A stretch of 64,000 nt of DNA from Marinifilum caeruleilacunae (GTDB taxonomy: Bacteria; Bacteroidota; Bacteroidia; Bacteroidales; Marinifilaceae), in assembly GCF_013141825.1 (NCBI RefSeq), contig NZ_RZNH01000002.1:1-64000 (forward strand). The letters are read 5' to 3'. A program made the translations under genes and the position numbers. The notes beneath the pieces were generated by a model. It was not told the origin of the DNA. It saw only the letters and a list, made by a program, of their open reading frames with translations, and made no database searches. Positions 18,354-27,520 of this stretch are shown one piece after another (position 1 is the stretch's first letter; the number at the start of each line of letters is the position of its first letter).

Positions 18354-18644
18354 ATGATATTTACAGGAATTGAGATACTGTTTTTCTCCTTGGGAGTGCT
18401 GAGTACACTTGCCATTGGATTGATCTATTATTACAATCAAAAATTAAAATTTTCTGTCCCTGCCTGGACAACAAGTATTCTGGGTGCTTTTCTCTTTATT
18501 TTCGGAATTGCATGGGCTTTTAGCTCTGTTCTCGAAGGAGAGCCAAGGGCTGCCAGTATGGGACTCATTGTTTTTGTGATTCCCTCTTTAATTTTGCTGC
18601 TTTTCTCAAGAAAACTGGCAATTAGAAAATCGACAGGCAAATAG
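18354..18644 (+). CDS. rdhB: Reductive dehalogenase membrane anchor
   Basis: 96 residues, three hydrophobic helices (~5-25, 36-55, 68-88). The loop between helices two and three carries AWAFSSVLEGEPRAASMGL; the W-(x)-S-x-x-E-G-E-P-x-A-A pattern is the hallmark of RdhB/PceB anchors and probably contacts the dehalogenase on the outer face of the membrane. It starts 28 nt after rdhA. Length and topology are as in known anchors. Confidence 0.93.
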   Translation: MIFTGIEILFFSLGVLSTLAIGLIYYYNQKLKFSVPAWTTSILGAFLFIFGIAWAFSSVLEGEPRAASMGLIVFVIPSLILLLFSRKLAIRKSTGK

Positions 18645-18716
18645 TTTTTGTTCATCGAGTAGCGGATTTGGGCACAGTCCAGGTCCCTACTCTTTTCATT
18701 TGGTTTACACATTTTC

Positions 18717-19844
18717 ATGAAAAAATATATCAATTGGTTGGCCTACCTGAGCCTCGCATTGGCCTACTTTTATGGTGTTATCTACAAGGAGGATTCTCAG
18801 CAAATCCAATCCGTTCATGCCATACAGGATGAGAATATCCGCTTAGGGAAAGAGCATAACGATATTTATCCTGTATACCGGAAAGATAGTCTTATGGGAT
18901 ATCTTGCTTTTGGTACATCGCAGGGATATGGTGGCCCATTGCAGGTTGCTGTTCTGACAAACACCACGGGCGAAATATTAAGTACAGAACTGATTGGCAA
19001 TTACGAAACGCCGTCCTTTGTGGCCAAGCTTTCGAACAAAAAGTATTACCAACAGTACGCAAACAAAAAATTGTTAGATCGCTTTCAGCTAAAGCAGGAT
19101 GTTGAAGCAGTATCTGGCGCGACCGTAAGTTCCTTAGCCATTGCCCATGCAGCCCGCGACGCTTCCTACAAAATTGCAAAAGATGTATTTCAGCTTCATC
19201 CTCCTGATATTGAGAAAAAATGGAGATTGACAGCAAAAGAAGGCATCATTGCCTTGATCATACTGCTGGCTTTTGTGGGCATCTACATCAAGAGCAAAAA
19301 GTTGATCTATTTGAACCTCTTTCTTGGCCTGGTATTCATTGGCTTTCTGTTTAATGCATCGCTTTCTTTAACACATTTTGGTCGCCTTACTTTAGGTTAT
19401 TTTCCTGATATCCACACCCATGTAGGCTGGTGGTTGTTACTGGCAGCCACGCTCAGTATTATTATTGTTTGGGGAAAGAATGTTTATTGCACGGCAATCT
19501 GTCCGTTCAGGGCCAGTCAAATGCTATTGCAGCAGGTATCGGGTATCAATATCAAAATGGATCAAAAAACGGCTAAAATCATGGGCTACACACCAGTTGT
19601 TTTAATCTGGCTTTCGCTGATATTGATTTTCATTTCCAAAAATCCCAGTATATCATCCTACGAACCATTTGCCATGTTGTTTTCCCTAAAAGGTGCAGGA
19701 ATTCAATGGTATATTTTACCAACAGCTTTAATTGGAGCCTTGTTCTTTTCCAATTTCTTTTGCCGATTCTTCTGTCCTGTGGGAGGAATTTTAAATTGGT
19801 TGATTGCCCGCAGGAATCAAATTAAAAAACTACTAATTAACTAG
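18717..19844 (+). CDS. rdhC: RdhC/PceC-like FMN-binding polyferredoxin membrane protein
   Basis: 375 residues. One N-terminal TM helix (~5-22), then a periplasmic FMN-binding domain whose SGAT motif (EAVSGATVSS, near residue 131) is where the FMN is covalently attached to Thr. About five further TM helices follow, with two cytoplasmic-side CX3CP motifs, CTAICP (~257) and CRFFCP (~351), as in NosR/NirI/PceC. Members are thought to pass electrons from quinol to the exported dehalogenase or to act in its maturation or regulation. It starts 72 nt after rdhB in the same operon. The full ten-residue FMN attachment context supports an active flavoprotein. Confidence 0.92.
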   Translation: MKKYINWLAYLSLALAYFYGVIYKEDSQQIQSVHAIQDENIRLGKEHNDIYPVYRKDSLMGYLAFGTSQGYGGPLQVAVLTNTTGEILSTELIGNYETPSFVAKLSNKKYYQQYANKKLLDRFQLKQDVEAVSGATVSSLAIAHAARDASYKIAKDVFQLHPPDIEKKWRLTAKEGIIALIILLAFVGIYIKSKKLIYLNLFLGLVFIGFLFNASLSLTHFGRLTLGYFPDIHTHVGWWLLLAATLSIIIVWGKNVYCTAICPFRASQMLLQQVSGINIKMDQKTAKIMGYTPVVLIWLSLILIFISKNPSISSYEPFAMLFSLKGAGIQWYILPTALIGALFFSNFFCRFFCPVGGILNWLIARRNQIKKLLIN

Positions 19845-19851
19845 ATATAAA

Positions 19852-19956
19852 ATGCTTAAACAGATAAAAGTAAGCAAGTCCACACTTGCCGGATTGGCTC
19901 TTTATGCCATGTGCTTATTGTCAATCCTGCTCTACCTGGCCGACAATTTTAAATGA
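19852..19956 (+). CDS. 34-residue membrane microprotein of the rdh operon
   Basis: A short frame beginning ATG 7 nt after the rdhC stop and coding for 34 residues: a basic N terminus (MLKQIKVSKST), one hydrophobic helix (LAGLALYAMCLLSILLYLA) and a short polar end. The tight spacing, clear single-helix layout and position before the operon terminator argue that it is real. I know no family for it. A small subunit stabilising the RdhB/RdhC membrane complex is the obvious guess. Confidence 0.65.
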   Translation: MLKQIKVSKSTLAGLALYAMCLLSILLYLADNFK

Positions 19957-20123
19957 GATAAACTTGTAGTTGGCGCTAGGGTTTATAAAATTTCACATGT
20001 TGATGCAACAGCAGAAAAATGGATTTGTGACTCAAATCCTATAACTGCGGCGATGCGTGTGGGATTATCATCGCTATTTTCTCTCAGCTTTAAAAAACTG
20101 TGAGAAATGTTTATAGATTATCA

Positions 20124-20163
20124 CAAAAAAAGGTTTTACCATCATAATTGGTAAAACCTTTTT
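20124..20163 (+). terminator. Strong hairpin terminator after the rdh operon
   Basis: Perfect 15-bp inverted repeat AAAAAGGTTTTACCA / TGGTAAAACCTTTTT with a seven-base loop. The A and T runs make it work on both strands, so it also serves the convergent SEC-C gene. Confidence 0.92.
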
Positions 20164-20183
20164 GCTTTATTTTTCTGAATGGC

Positions 20184-21014
20184 TTAAGCCATATTTTTCA
20201 AACAACAGTTCTTGTATTTTTTCCCTGAACCACAAGGACATGCATCGTTCCTGTTTATTTTCACATCCTGCTGTATTGGCGATTGTGCCGAAGCAAACAT
20301 CTGCTCCATATGCTGGTAGTGATTCTTCCATTCAGGATCTCTCATCTCGCAAAAGGCGACACCTTGTTCGTAATCGCTAACTCTTCCTTCCATCACATCG
20401 ATATAATACTGTAACTCAATGGCCGTATGCTTTCCTTCGAACTTTGGCAGGATCTCTTTGAATTTCTTCAATGTATCTTCTCTTTGCAAATCCCCCAATA
20501 CACGAATGTAATGATCTACCCAATGAAAGTTTGCCTCATCTAGCATGGAATGAATTCTCTCGAACTGATGATCCTTTGCATAATACAAAGCTTCAAAAGA
20601 GAAAATATATGGTGTTTTGTTTTCCTTTTTAATGTTCTCCTCAATAAAGAACAGAACCTTTTCAATGAATGATTCAGGAAACTTCTTTGCCAACAATCCA
20701 ACCAAATAGACAGCTTGCTCATTCATCAAATCCCAATCTTCTTCGGTCGTAAACATCTCCAGCAATGGTTCAAATAAATCTTCGCTCAGATGCTTTTCGG
20801 CCACAACAGCATACCACAAAGGTGCCGGCAACATGATTCTGTGTTTCTCGGAATAATAGACCTCACCCTTATAAGCATTTGTTAAGGCATATACTAGTTT
20901 CTTGCTCAATTCTTCACTGCTCTCCTGCTCTCTCAAAAAATCGATTGCCTCGTAAGGTATTCCTGTTGCTTTTGTATCTAAAATTTCAAAAGCTTGTTGT
21001 ATTGTACGGATCAT
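20184..21014 (-). CDS. SEC-C metal-binding motif protein
   Basis: 276 residues from the ATG at 21014. The first ~245 are all-helical, HEAT/ARM-like, resembling the DUF1186-type region found with SEC-C motifs. The last ~20 hold the zinc-binding SEC-C motif CPCGSGKKYKNCC, also found at the end of SecA, where it binds SecB and ribosomes. No SecA motor domain is present. Probably a cytosolic adaptor; function unknown. Confidence 0.85.
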   Translation of the reverse strand: MIRTIQQAFEILDTKATGIPYEAIDFLREQESSEELSKKLVYALTNAYKGEVYYSEKHRIMLPAPLWYAVVAEKHLSEDLFEPLLEMFTTEEDWDLMNEQAVYLVGLLAKKFPESFIEKVLFFIEENIKKENKTPYIFSFEALYYAKDHQFERIHSMLDEANFHWVDHYIRVLGDLQREDTLKKFKEILPKFEGKHTAIELQYYIDVMEGRVSDYEQGVAFCEMRDPEWKNHYQHMEQMFASAQSPIQQDVKINRNDACPCGSGKKYKNCCLKNMA

Positions 21015-21045
21015 ATTATCATGTTTAGGCCGCAAAGATAAGGAA

Positions 21046-21066
21046 GAATTAATAATTAGTAATGAT
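21046..21066 (+). repeat. Dispersed 21-nt repeat, copy 1
   Basis: Contains AATTAATAATTAGTAATGAT preceded by G; the same 21 bases recur at 46658-46678. It lies just upstream of the SEC-C gene start. It is very AT-rich, so some similarity by chance is possible, but 21 identical bases is more than expected. Confidence 0.55.
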
Positions 21067-21301
21067 TAATGATCAATTATTGGCATGCTTATTATTGGTG
21101 CATGGTTATAGAATAAATACGATTAAATAGTGCCTGAAAGGCTTGAATTAAATTAGCCCTTGCAAGGAGATGGAACGACGTCGCACTGATAATAATCCGA
21201 GTCTTTAATCTTCGCAACTGCTCCCTTTCCGATCCAGAAATTAGATTGTGATGATATCAAGCTAGTATAATAAGTAATTGATTAATGCGCATAATTCCTT
21301 T

Positions 21302-22213
21302 CTATTTTAAAAAGAACCACTGGCCATTCTCTCCTTGTTCAAAGTGAGAAATAATTGTTTCTTCGTAATGATCGAATGTCACTTTCACTTTCTTTCTAAA
21401 CTTTCCCTTTTTCCGATAAGCTTTTATAATATTAATCGTACCAGATTTGCTAATTTTCCCACTGCTCCATTTGTAAACAGTATCTGCCGAGTTTCTGCTT
21501 AGAAAATGTACGACTTGTTCTTCAGCAACTATTGCATCAGTATGGCTTAATTTGCTTTTTTTGCCAAATACAAAATTTCCTAGTCCTTGTACTGCATATA
21601 AAGGTGAAGATACAATGCCTCCCACAAATCCTTTTGAAGCATTTTTACCGATATTGTTTGCAGTTTTATCGGCATTTGCCACTAAAATTTCGGCTTGTTT
21701 CATGTAACTTGAAACAGAATCGTTGGTTGTATTTACAGTACTAATCACTTCTGGAATGATTTGCCTAATTGAATCCACTCGAAGCAGAGTTTGGCTCATC
21801 GTGATATTGGTGCTATTGATGGTTTCCAAGATTTTTGGAAGTTGTTTGTGAACGGAATCAATACGCTCTAATACAGATGGAATCATATTACCAATAAAAT
21901 GTGTTTCTGCAATAATTTTAGGGATAGTGCTGTTTTGTAGTTTTTCCGTTTCACTTATGAGCATGGGAATTTTAGATTGTATGTTATCAACTTGAATCGT
22001 AACTTCGGGAATGACTTCTAATATTTGCGGAATTCTTTTATTGGTAATACTGTCTATTTGTTCATTAATTAGAGAAGTTTCAGTTATAATAGCAGGAATA
22101 TTTCCATTTACCTTCAATAATGTGCTTGAGAAATGGAAAATGGAATAGGCCAATGCCAATATTGAAAATCCGATCCAAACTTTTAATACAATTTTAATTT
22201 TCTCCACACTCAT
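21302..22213 (-). CDS. Membrane-anchored protein with short amphipathic repeats
   Basis: 303 residues. One TM helix (~8-30), then residues ~35-170 made of recurring ~18-22-residue units with an IP-x-[IL] start followed by ETxxIxxxI (IPAIITETSLINEQI, IPMLISETEKLQ, IPKIIAETHFIGNMI, LPKILETINSTN, IPEVISTVNTTN). The spacing suggests a long helical stalk broken at the prolines. A glycine-rich patch (GFVGGIVSSPLYAVQGLGNFVFGKK) follows, then a ~75-residue mixed C-terminal domain. No enzyme motif. The layout recalls coiled-coil stalks of envelope proteins. No family recognised. Confidence 0.8.
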   Translation of the reverse strand: MSVEKIKIVLKVWIGFSILALAYSIFHFSSTLLKVNGNIPAIITETSLINEQIDSITNKRIPQILEVIPEVTIQVDNIQSKIPMLISETEKLQNSTIPKIIAETHFIGNMIPSVLERIDSVHKQLPKILETINSTNITMSQTLLRVDSIRQIIPEVISTVNTTNDSVSSYMKQAEILVANADKTANNIGKNASKGFVGGIVSSPLYAVQGLGNFVFGKKSKLSHTDAIVAEEQVVHFLSRNSADTVYKWSSGKISKSGTINIIKAYRKKGKFRKKVKVTFDHYEETIISHFEQGENGQWFFLK

Positions 22214-22567
22214 GCTTTCAAATTTTTTATAAGATTAGCAAACAAAGGCAGACAGGAGCTATCATAATACACAATAAACCAATCTTCTACCCCAAATAAT
22301 ACTTAGCAATACATTCTATTTTTGGAATAAAACCTGCCAAGCCATACACTGTTTTGACGCATTTAATTTTCAGGAGTATAAGTTTATGTATTTCATCATT
22401 CTAAACAAGCATTATCGATATACAGTATTTCAGCATCGACATTCGCTACATATTTATCGATTTAAGTTTTATTTCATCTCAATTATTAATTACAAAAATA
22501 GGTTTGGCTAATTTTCCAATAAAAAAAGGCGCTAATCAGCGCCTTCCCTTATCTATTTCAAAAAATA
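22214..22567. other. Intergenic stretch without a recognisable gene
   Basis: About 350 nt between two minus-strand genes. Apart from the purT terminator at 22521-22545, I see no reading frame, repeat or RNA gene. The half nearer the repeat-protein gene probably holds that gene's promoter. Confidence 0.6.
22521..22545 (-). terminator. purT terminator
   Basis: Inverted repeat AAGGCGCT / AGCGCCTT with a four-base loop, followed on the minus strand by a run of seven T. It lies 23 nt past the purT stop. Confidence 0.9.
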
Positions 22568-23737
22568 CTATTTGTTTCTTACGGATACCTTCGCGGCCAT
22601 TTCTTTGGCTTTTTCTACTGTAGACATCACATCGCTGTCGATAGAATCGTAAGCCAGGGTCACGCCCATTCGGCGATATTCGCGTGTTGTTGGTTTACCG
22701 AACAATCTGAAATCTGATTTTGGATAAACCGCAATTTGATCCAAACCTTCGAAAAATGGATTTTCACCTTCCTCTTTGGCAAGGATTACTGAACTTGCTC
22801 CTACTCTTTCCAGTGTAATTTCAGAAATTGGCAATCCTAAAACAGAACGACAGTGCAATTCGAATTCTGAGAAATTCTGGGTCCCGGCAAGAGTCACCAT
22901 TCCGGTATCGTGCGGACGAGGAGACAGTTCTGAAAATACCACACCATCTTCACAAATGAAGAATTCTACGCCCCAGATTCCTGCACCACCCAGTGCTGCC
23001 GTAACCTTATCGGCCATTTCCTGCGCTGCTTTCACATCGGCATCGGATATAATGGCTGGTTGCCAGCTTTGCTGATAATCACCTCTCTCCTGCACATGAC
23101 CAATTGGCGGGCAGAATAAAGTTGGACCATGCTGCTGTGTAACGGTAAGCAAAGTAATTTCGGAGGTAAATTTTACGAAGGCTTCCACAATTACCTCTCC
23201 CGAATCGCCTCTACCCTTTGCCCCAGCAATTTCCCAGGCTTTCTGGATATCATCCTTACATTTAACTACCGATTGTCCTTTTCCTGAAGAGGACATCAGA
23301 GGTTTTACAACGCATGGCATGCCTACTTCTTCAACTGCAGTATACATCTCTTCCAATGAAGTTGCATACAGGTATTTTGCTGTTCTCAGGCCAAGATCTT
23401 TGGCAGCCAAATCGCGAATGGCCCTGCGATCCATGGTAAAATTAGCTGCTTTAGCACTCGGCACTACCTGGATTCCCTGCTTTTCGTAATCGTAAAATCG
23501 TTCGGTACGAATGGCTTCAATTTCCGGTACAATCAGGTCTGGTTGGTGTTTGGCTACCACTGCATCAAGTGCTTCTCCGTCGAGCATGTTGATCACCTCA
23601 AAGTCGTCGGCCACTTGCATTGCTGGTGCATTTTCGTAGCTATCCACAGCAATTACATTTTGTCCCAATCGTTGAGCAGCTATCACAAACTCTTTTCCCA
23701 GTTCTCCCGAGCCTAGTAATAAAATCTTTTTAAGCAT
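22568..23737 (-). CDS. purT: Formate-dependent phosphoribosylglycinamide formyltransferase
   Basis: 389-residue ATP-grasp enzyme that makes formylglycinamide ribonucleotide from GAR, formate and ATP, an alternative to folate-dependent PurN in purine synthesis. Visible: N-terminal nucleotide-fold [48 protein letters not shown] (ATP-grasp lid), [28 protein letters not shown] (metal and substrate site) and the C-terminal [13 protein letters not shown]. Full length and intact. Formate made or used anaerobically would suit this enzyme. Monocistronic, with its own terminator. Confidence 0.97.
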   Translation of the reverse strand: MLKKILLLGSGELGKEFVIAAQRLGQNVIAVDSYENAPAMQVADDFEVINMLDGEALDAVVAKHQPDLIVPEIEAIRTERFYDYEKQGIQVVPSAKAANFTMDRRAIRDLAAKDLGLRTAKYLYATSLEEMYTAVEEVGMPCVVKPLMSSSGKGQSVVKCKDDIQKAWEIAGAKGRGDSGEVIVEAFVKFTSEITLLTVTQQHGPTLFCPPIGHVQERGDYQQSWQPAIISDADVKAAQEMADKVTAALGGAGIWGVEFFICEDGVVFSELSPRPHDTGMVTLAGTQNFSEFELHCRSVLGLPISEITLERVGASSVILAKEEGENPFFEGLDQIAVYPKSDFRLFGKPTTREYRRMGVTLAYDSIDSDVMSTVEKAKEMAAKVSVRNK

Positions 23738-23967
23738 AAAATGTCTTTCTAATTAGATAATGGATTTATATCTCTTGTGTTTGGTTGTTCGAGCTGCAAA
23801 AATAATAGTTTCTGGTTATGGATTGATAATTCTGAGTAATGAATTGATGGATTTTTTGGGAATAGACAAATATTGTATTCTCTATTAATATCAAGCTCCA
23901 TTTGTTGGTATTTAATAATTATATTTATTGAAATTGTATTCTATTGTTTCTTCATTCCCATGAAAAC

Positions 23968-24780
23968 ATGAAAATTGAATTAAGATATTTTACAGGAACA
24001 GGTAATTCATTAAAGGTTTTGCGAAGCTGTGAGACTATTTTTTCTGACTTAGGCCATGCTTGTAATTTGTCTAGAATATCAGTTCCAGAAACTAATTTGC
24101 ATCAATCAGATTTGATCGGTTTTTGTTTTCCTGTTTATGCTTTCGACATTCCCCGAATCTGTAGGAACTACCTCAAAAGTCTTCGAAAATGCAGTAAGCA
24201 ACAAGAAGTATTTATTCTTCTAACAGCAGGCGATAAAAATGAAGCTGGATTTGCCATTAAACAGTGTACTAAAATCCTGAAGAAAAGAAATTATAAAATC
24301 ATCTATTCTGAGGTAATCCAAATGCCTATCAATTGGACCACCTCTCCAAAACCTCCTTTCCCACCTTCAGATGAAGAAGCTGAAAAAATAATCAGTCAGG
24401 CTGAAGCCATCAGTCATAAAATTGCCAATGACATAATTAATGGTGTTAAGCATCATCACAAGTTTAACTATCCTAAAAGATATTCAAAACTAAAATTCTA
24501 TTCCGATTATTTACTATTCAAATATTTGGGGATCCAAAACATGTGGAGATCTTTTGCCATTTATAATACTTGTGATGGTTGTGGACTCTGTGCCAATATT
24601 TGTCCGACAAAGAGTATAAAAATGCTTCATAAAAAACCTGAATGGACTAAAACTTGCGAACAGTGCATGAGGTGTGTAAATTTTTGTCCGAAAGAGGCGA
24701 TTTATCAATCGCATGGTGGAGATACCATAGGGAAGAACAAATACAGGGCACCTGGTTTCAAACCAAAATCTAATAACTGA
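23968..24780 (+). CDS. EFR1-type flavodoxin-ferredoxin fusion protein
   Basis: 270 residues. The N-terminal ~150 are a flavodoxin-like domain starting with the FMN phosphate loop YFTGTGNSLKV. The C-terminal part has two 4Fe-4S motifs, CDGCGLCANICP and CEQCMRCVNFCP. This matches EFR1-family ferrodoxins, common in anaerobes, thought to link low-potential electron pools. The ATG at 23968 is used; an earlier in-frame ATG adds eight residues without family match. No partner enzyme is adjacent. Confidence 0.88.
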   Translation: MKIELRYFTGTGNSLKVLRSCETIFSDLGHACNLSRISVPETNLHQSDLIGFCFPVYAFDIPRICRNYLKSLRKCSKQQEVFILLTAGDKNEAGFAIKQCTKILKKRNYKIIYSEVIQMPINWTTSPKPPFPPSDEEAEKIISQAEAISHKIANDIINGVKHHHKFNYPKRYSKLKFYSDYLLFKYLGIQNMWRSFAIYNTCDGCGLCANICPTKSIKMLHKKPEWTKTCEQCMRCVNFCPKEAIYQSHGGDTIGKNKYRAPGFKPKSNN

Positions 24781-24885
24781 ACTGCCTGTGCATGAAATCT
24801 TTCTCGTAACAGACATCGACCCAACTTTTAAACAAATCAAATTAGACTTTAAAACAAAGTCGTCCTTTTCATTTCTACAGACCTT

Positions 24886-24939
24886 TACATCAAATTAAAC
24901 AAGTTCGTCTGTTTTAAACTTTCTGATACATCAAATTAA
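24886..24939 (+). promoter_or_regulatory. Pair of 13-bp direct repeats upstream of the SDR gene
   Basis: TACATCAAATTAA occurs at 24886-24898 and again at 24927-24939, 41 nt apart start to start, ending 44 nt before the SDR start codon. AraC regulators commonly bind direct repeats on one helix face, and an AraC gene closes this cluster. Binding is inference. Confidence 0.45.
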
Positions 24940-24983
24940 TATCAGGAAAACCAATCTAGAGACGAGATATAAATTCTACAGAA

Positions 24984-25931
24984 ATGAATACAAACAAATT
25001 TGGTGAACAAGGATGGACTCCTGAAAGATTAGGAAACCTACAAGCTAAAACCTACCTCATAACGGGAGCAAGTGCAGGAACAGGATTGGAAGCATGCAGA
25101 ATTTTATTGGACAAAGGTGCAGAGGTGGTAATGCTGAACAGGAATGAAGAAAAATCGAATCAAGTAATTGACATGCTTAAGGAACAGTTTGGTGCCGATG
25201 CAAAAGTGTCTTTTATAAAAATGGATTTATCCGACCTTACTTCGGTTCGTAATGCAGCCAATGAGGTTCTAAAGAGTGTGAGCAAAATTGAAGCATTGAT
25301 TTGTAATGCCGCGGTTGCGCAAATCGCCAGGCAACAGGTTACACCAGACGGTTATGAGAGTCATTTGGTAACCAATCATTATGGGCACTTTTTATTGGTG
25401 AACCTACTATTTGACAAAGTGGAACAAGGCGGAAAAAGAATTGTGATTGTTTCGAGCAATGGCTATAAAATGGGCCTGAAAACCATTCAGTTTGATGACA
25501 TGAACTTTGACAAAAATTATCATCCCAATACCACATACTGTCATAGCAAACTGGCACAAATGATGTTTGGCTATGAACTGCAAAATCGAATTATCGAAGC
25601 AAACAGGAAAGTAGAAGTTTTTGTTTGCCACCCGGGAGCATCCAAAACATCACTTATTAATAAAAATGCCAGTAGAATGTCGAGAATTCTATTTTCATTA
25701 ATGGCCATATCGCCAATGGTTCAATCGGCAGAGAAAGGTTCATATCCGGAAGTAATGTGTGCCACAGAAAATCAACTTAAGCAGCTGGCTTACTATGGCC
25801 CTACAGGAAAATGGGAATGGGTTGGTCCGGTAGGCGAATGTGTGCTGGAACCTTTTGTTTTGGACAGAGAAGTTGCTACAAGATTATGGGCAGTTTCGGA
25901 GAACGAAACAGGTTTAAAATTTGAATTGTAG
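24984..25931 (+). CDS. Short-chain dehydrogenase/reductase (retinol/protochlorophyllide reductase type)
   Basis: 315-residue NAD(P)H-dependent oxidoreductase. The cofactor loop TGASAGTG sits at residues ~27-34, the NAA motif (CNAAVAQ) near 109 and the catalytic pair Tyr185-x3-Lys189 (TYCHSK) is present with the upstream Ser (VIVSSNGYK). The R after the second strand (MLNRNEEK) favours NADP. The C-terminal extension resembles the WW-domain oxidoreductase/protochlorophyllide reductase branch. It is followed after 6 nt by a START-domain gene, which suggests a hydrophobic or lipid-like substrate. Confidence 0.9.
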   Translation: MNTNKFGEQGWTPERLGNLQAKTYLITGASAGTGLEACRILLDKGAEVVMLNRNEEKSNQVIDMLKEQFGADAKVSFIKMDLSDLTSVRNAANEVLKSVSKIEALICNAAVAQIARQQVTPDGYESHLVTNHYGHFLLVNLLFDKVEQGGKRIVIVSSNGYKMGLKTIQFDDMNFDKNYHPNTTYCHSKLAQMMFGYELQNRIIEANRKVEVFVCHPGASKTSLINKNASRMSRILFSLMAISPMVQSAEKGSYPEVMCATENQLKQLAYYGPTGKWEWVGPVGECVLEPFVLDREVATRLWAVSENETGLKFEL

Positions 25932-25937
25932 AGTAAA

Positions 25938-26585
25938 ATGAATGCCATGATTGAAAAAATGAAAACATTAAAAATGACTGGAATGAAGATCGCAAGCACA
26001 ATCTTATTACTATTGATTGCCTTCAATAGCTTCGCGCAAAGCCGAAATCTGAAAACGAAAACCAGCAAAGACGGGGAAAGTATAGTGAAGTATGAAGTTA
26101 AAAAAGTAGATGGTGGAACCCATATTTATTATGTGGTAGAACGCAGCATGAATGTTAGTTTGGAAGAATTAGATAATTATTTTTTGAACCCGGCCAATCA
26201 TAAATACTTTTTGGAAAACACTCCTCAAAGCGAGGAAGTTCAAAAACTCTCGGATCAGGAATGGATTAACTATTACTATTTTGATGCTCCCTGGCCAATG
26301 CCCGATAGCGATGTTGTTGTAAAAATTAATCGCGCGAAGCAAGAGAATCAACTTGTATTTACTGCCAGTGCCATAAAAAATGATTACAAGCAAAGTGATG
26401 TTGAACGATTGACAAGCTACCAATTCAAATATGAATTCGAAAACATGCCTAATGGAACAACAAAAATTCGCATCACTGCCGATTTTATTTCGCCTGGTTC
26501 TGCACCTAAATTTCTGGTAAACACATGGTTTCCCGAAGGTCCTGCCAAAATTGCATTAAAATTAGGATCGAAAGTGCAATCTTAA
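25938..26585 (+). CDS. Secreted START-like lipid-binding protein
   Basis: 215 residues as read from the first ATG; starts at 25959 or 25986 would give a more normal signal peptide (KIASTILLLLIAFNSFAQ). The mature part looks like a START/SRPBCC hydrophobic-ligand cavity: HIYYVVERSMNVSLEELDNYFLN, EWINYYYFDAPWPMPDSDVVVKINR and the ending helix region APKFLVNTWFPEGPAKIALKLG. It probably carries a lipid or polyketide-like ligand in the periplasm. It lies 6 nt after the SDR gene and is very likely co-transcribed. Confidence 0.8.
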   Translation: MNAMIEKMKTLKMTGMKIASTILLLLIAFNSFAQSRNLKTKTSKDGESIVKYEVKKVDGGTHIYYVVERSMNVSLEELDNYFLNPANHKYFLENTPQSEEVQKLSDQEWINYYYFDAPWPMPDSDVVVKINRAKQENQLVFTASAIKNDYKQSDVERLTSYQFKYEFENMPNGTTKIRITADFISPGSAPKFLVNTWFPEGPAKIALKLGSKVQS

Positions 26586-26669
26586 TTGATTAAATTGAAG
26601 CAGACATTCTATATTGGAAAAGGAATTCAGGCTAAAGCAATGCCTAACAAATATTCATATCTTAGTTAG

Positions 26670-27479
26670 ATGAAACTTCCAAATACAAGTGAAAAGGGTC
26701 AGGTTTTTATGACCTGCACAATCAACAAAGTACACACCTGGGAAAATATATCGCCCCAACACATTGTTAGCTATATATACTCGGGTGAACTGATCTTGAC
26801 CTATGGCAATAAAACACTTACTTTCAGAGCTGGAGACAGTATTTTAGTGCATAAAAATCAATTATCGAGAAGCATTAAAATCCCTGTTGATGGACAGCCT
26901 TTTCAATGCGTTTCCGTGCTTCTGACGGAAGAACAATTGCGCAGATTCTACCTGAATCGCCCTGTACTTGAAAGTTGGTCTGAGAATATCACCAAACAAA
27001 GACCCATTAAAGCACATCCTTTGTTGGAAAGTTTTTTCGGATCATTGCTTCCCTATTTTGAGATGCAAGATGAACTACCGGAAGAACTGGTAAATGTAAA
27101 GAGTGAGGAAATCCTAACCATTATTGATACTGTAGATAAAAGAGCGAGTGCAATTTTGGGAACATTTGGCGATATTGGCAAAATTGATCTTGAAAAATAC
27201 ATGGAAGAGCATTATATGTATAAACTTCCCCTGGAGAAGTTTGCTTTCCTAACCGGTAGAAGTCTGACTACATTCAAATCTGATTTTAAAAAAATATTTA
27301 AGAAAACACCCGGAAGATGGCTTACCGAGAAAAGGCTGAAGCTGGCACACCATAAATTAGAGACTGAAAAACAAAAACCCACCGAGGTATACCTTTCGGT
27401 AGGTTTTGAGAATCTTTCTCACTTTACTTTTGCCTTTAAAAAAGCCTTTGGGTATAGTCCTGGCAGCTTGAATAATTAG
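26670..27479 (+). CDS. AraC-family transcriptional regulator
   Basis: 269 residues. N-terminal cupin-like sensor domain (YIYSGELILTYGNKTLTFRAGDSILVHKNQ) and C-terminal double helix-turn-helix (LEKFAFLTGRSLTTFKSDFKKIFKKTPGRWL, EVYLSVGFENLSHFTFAFKKAFGYSPGS). It follows the SDR-START pair after 84 nt and probably controls it, perhaps via the direct repeats at 24886-24939. The effector would be a small hydrophobic molecule by context. Confidence 0.9.
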   Translation: MKLPNTSEKGQVFMTCTINKVHTWENISPQHIVSYIYSGELILTYGNKTLTFRAGDSILVHKNQLSRSIKIPVDGQPFQCVSVLLTEEQLRRFYLNRPVLESWSENITKQRPIKAHPLLESFFGSLLPYFEMQDELPEELVNVKSEEILTIIDTVDKRASAILGTFGDIGKIDLEKYMEEHYMYKLPLEKFAFLTGRSLTTFKSDFKKIFKKTPGRWLTEKRLKLAHHKLETEKQKPTEVYLSVGFENLSHFTFAFKKAFGYSPGSLNN

Positions 27480-27520
27480 CTGCATTTACCGGGTAATTCA
27501 ACTCGTTAAACGATTAATCA

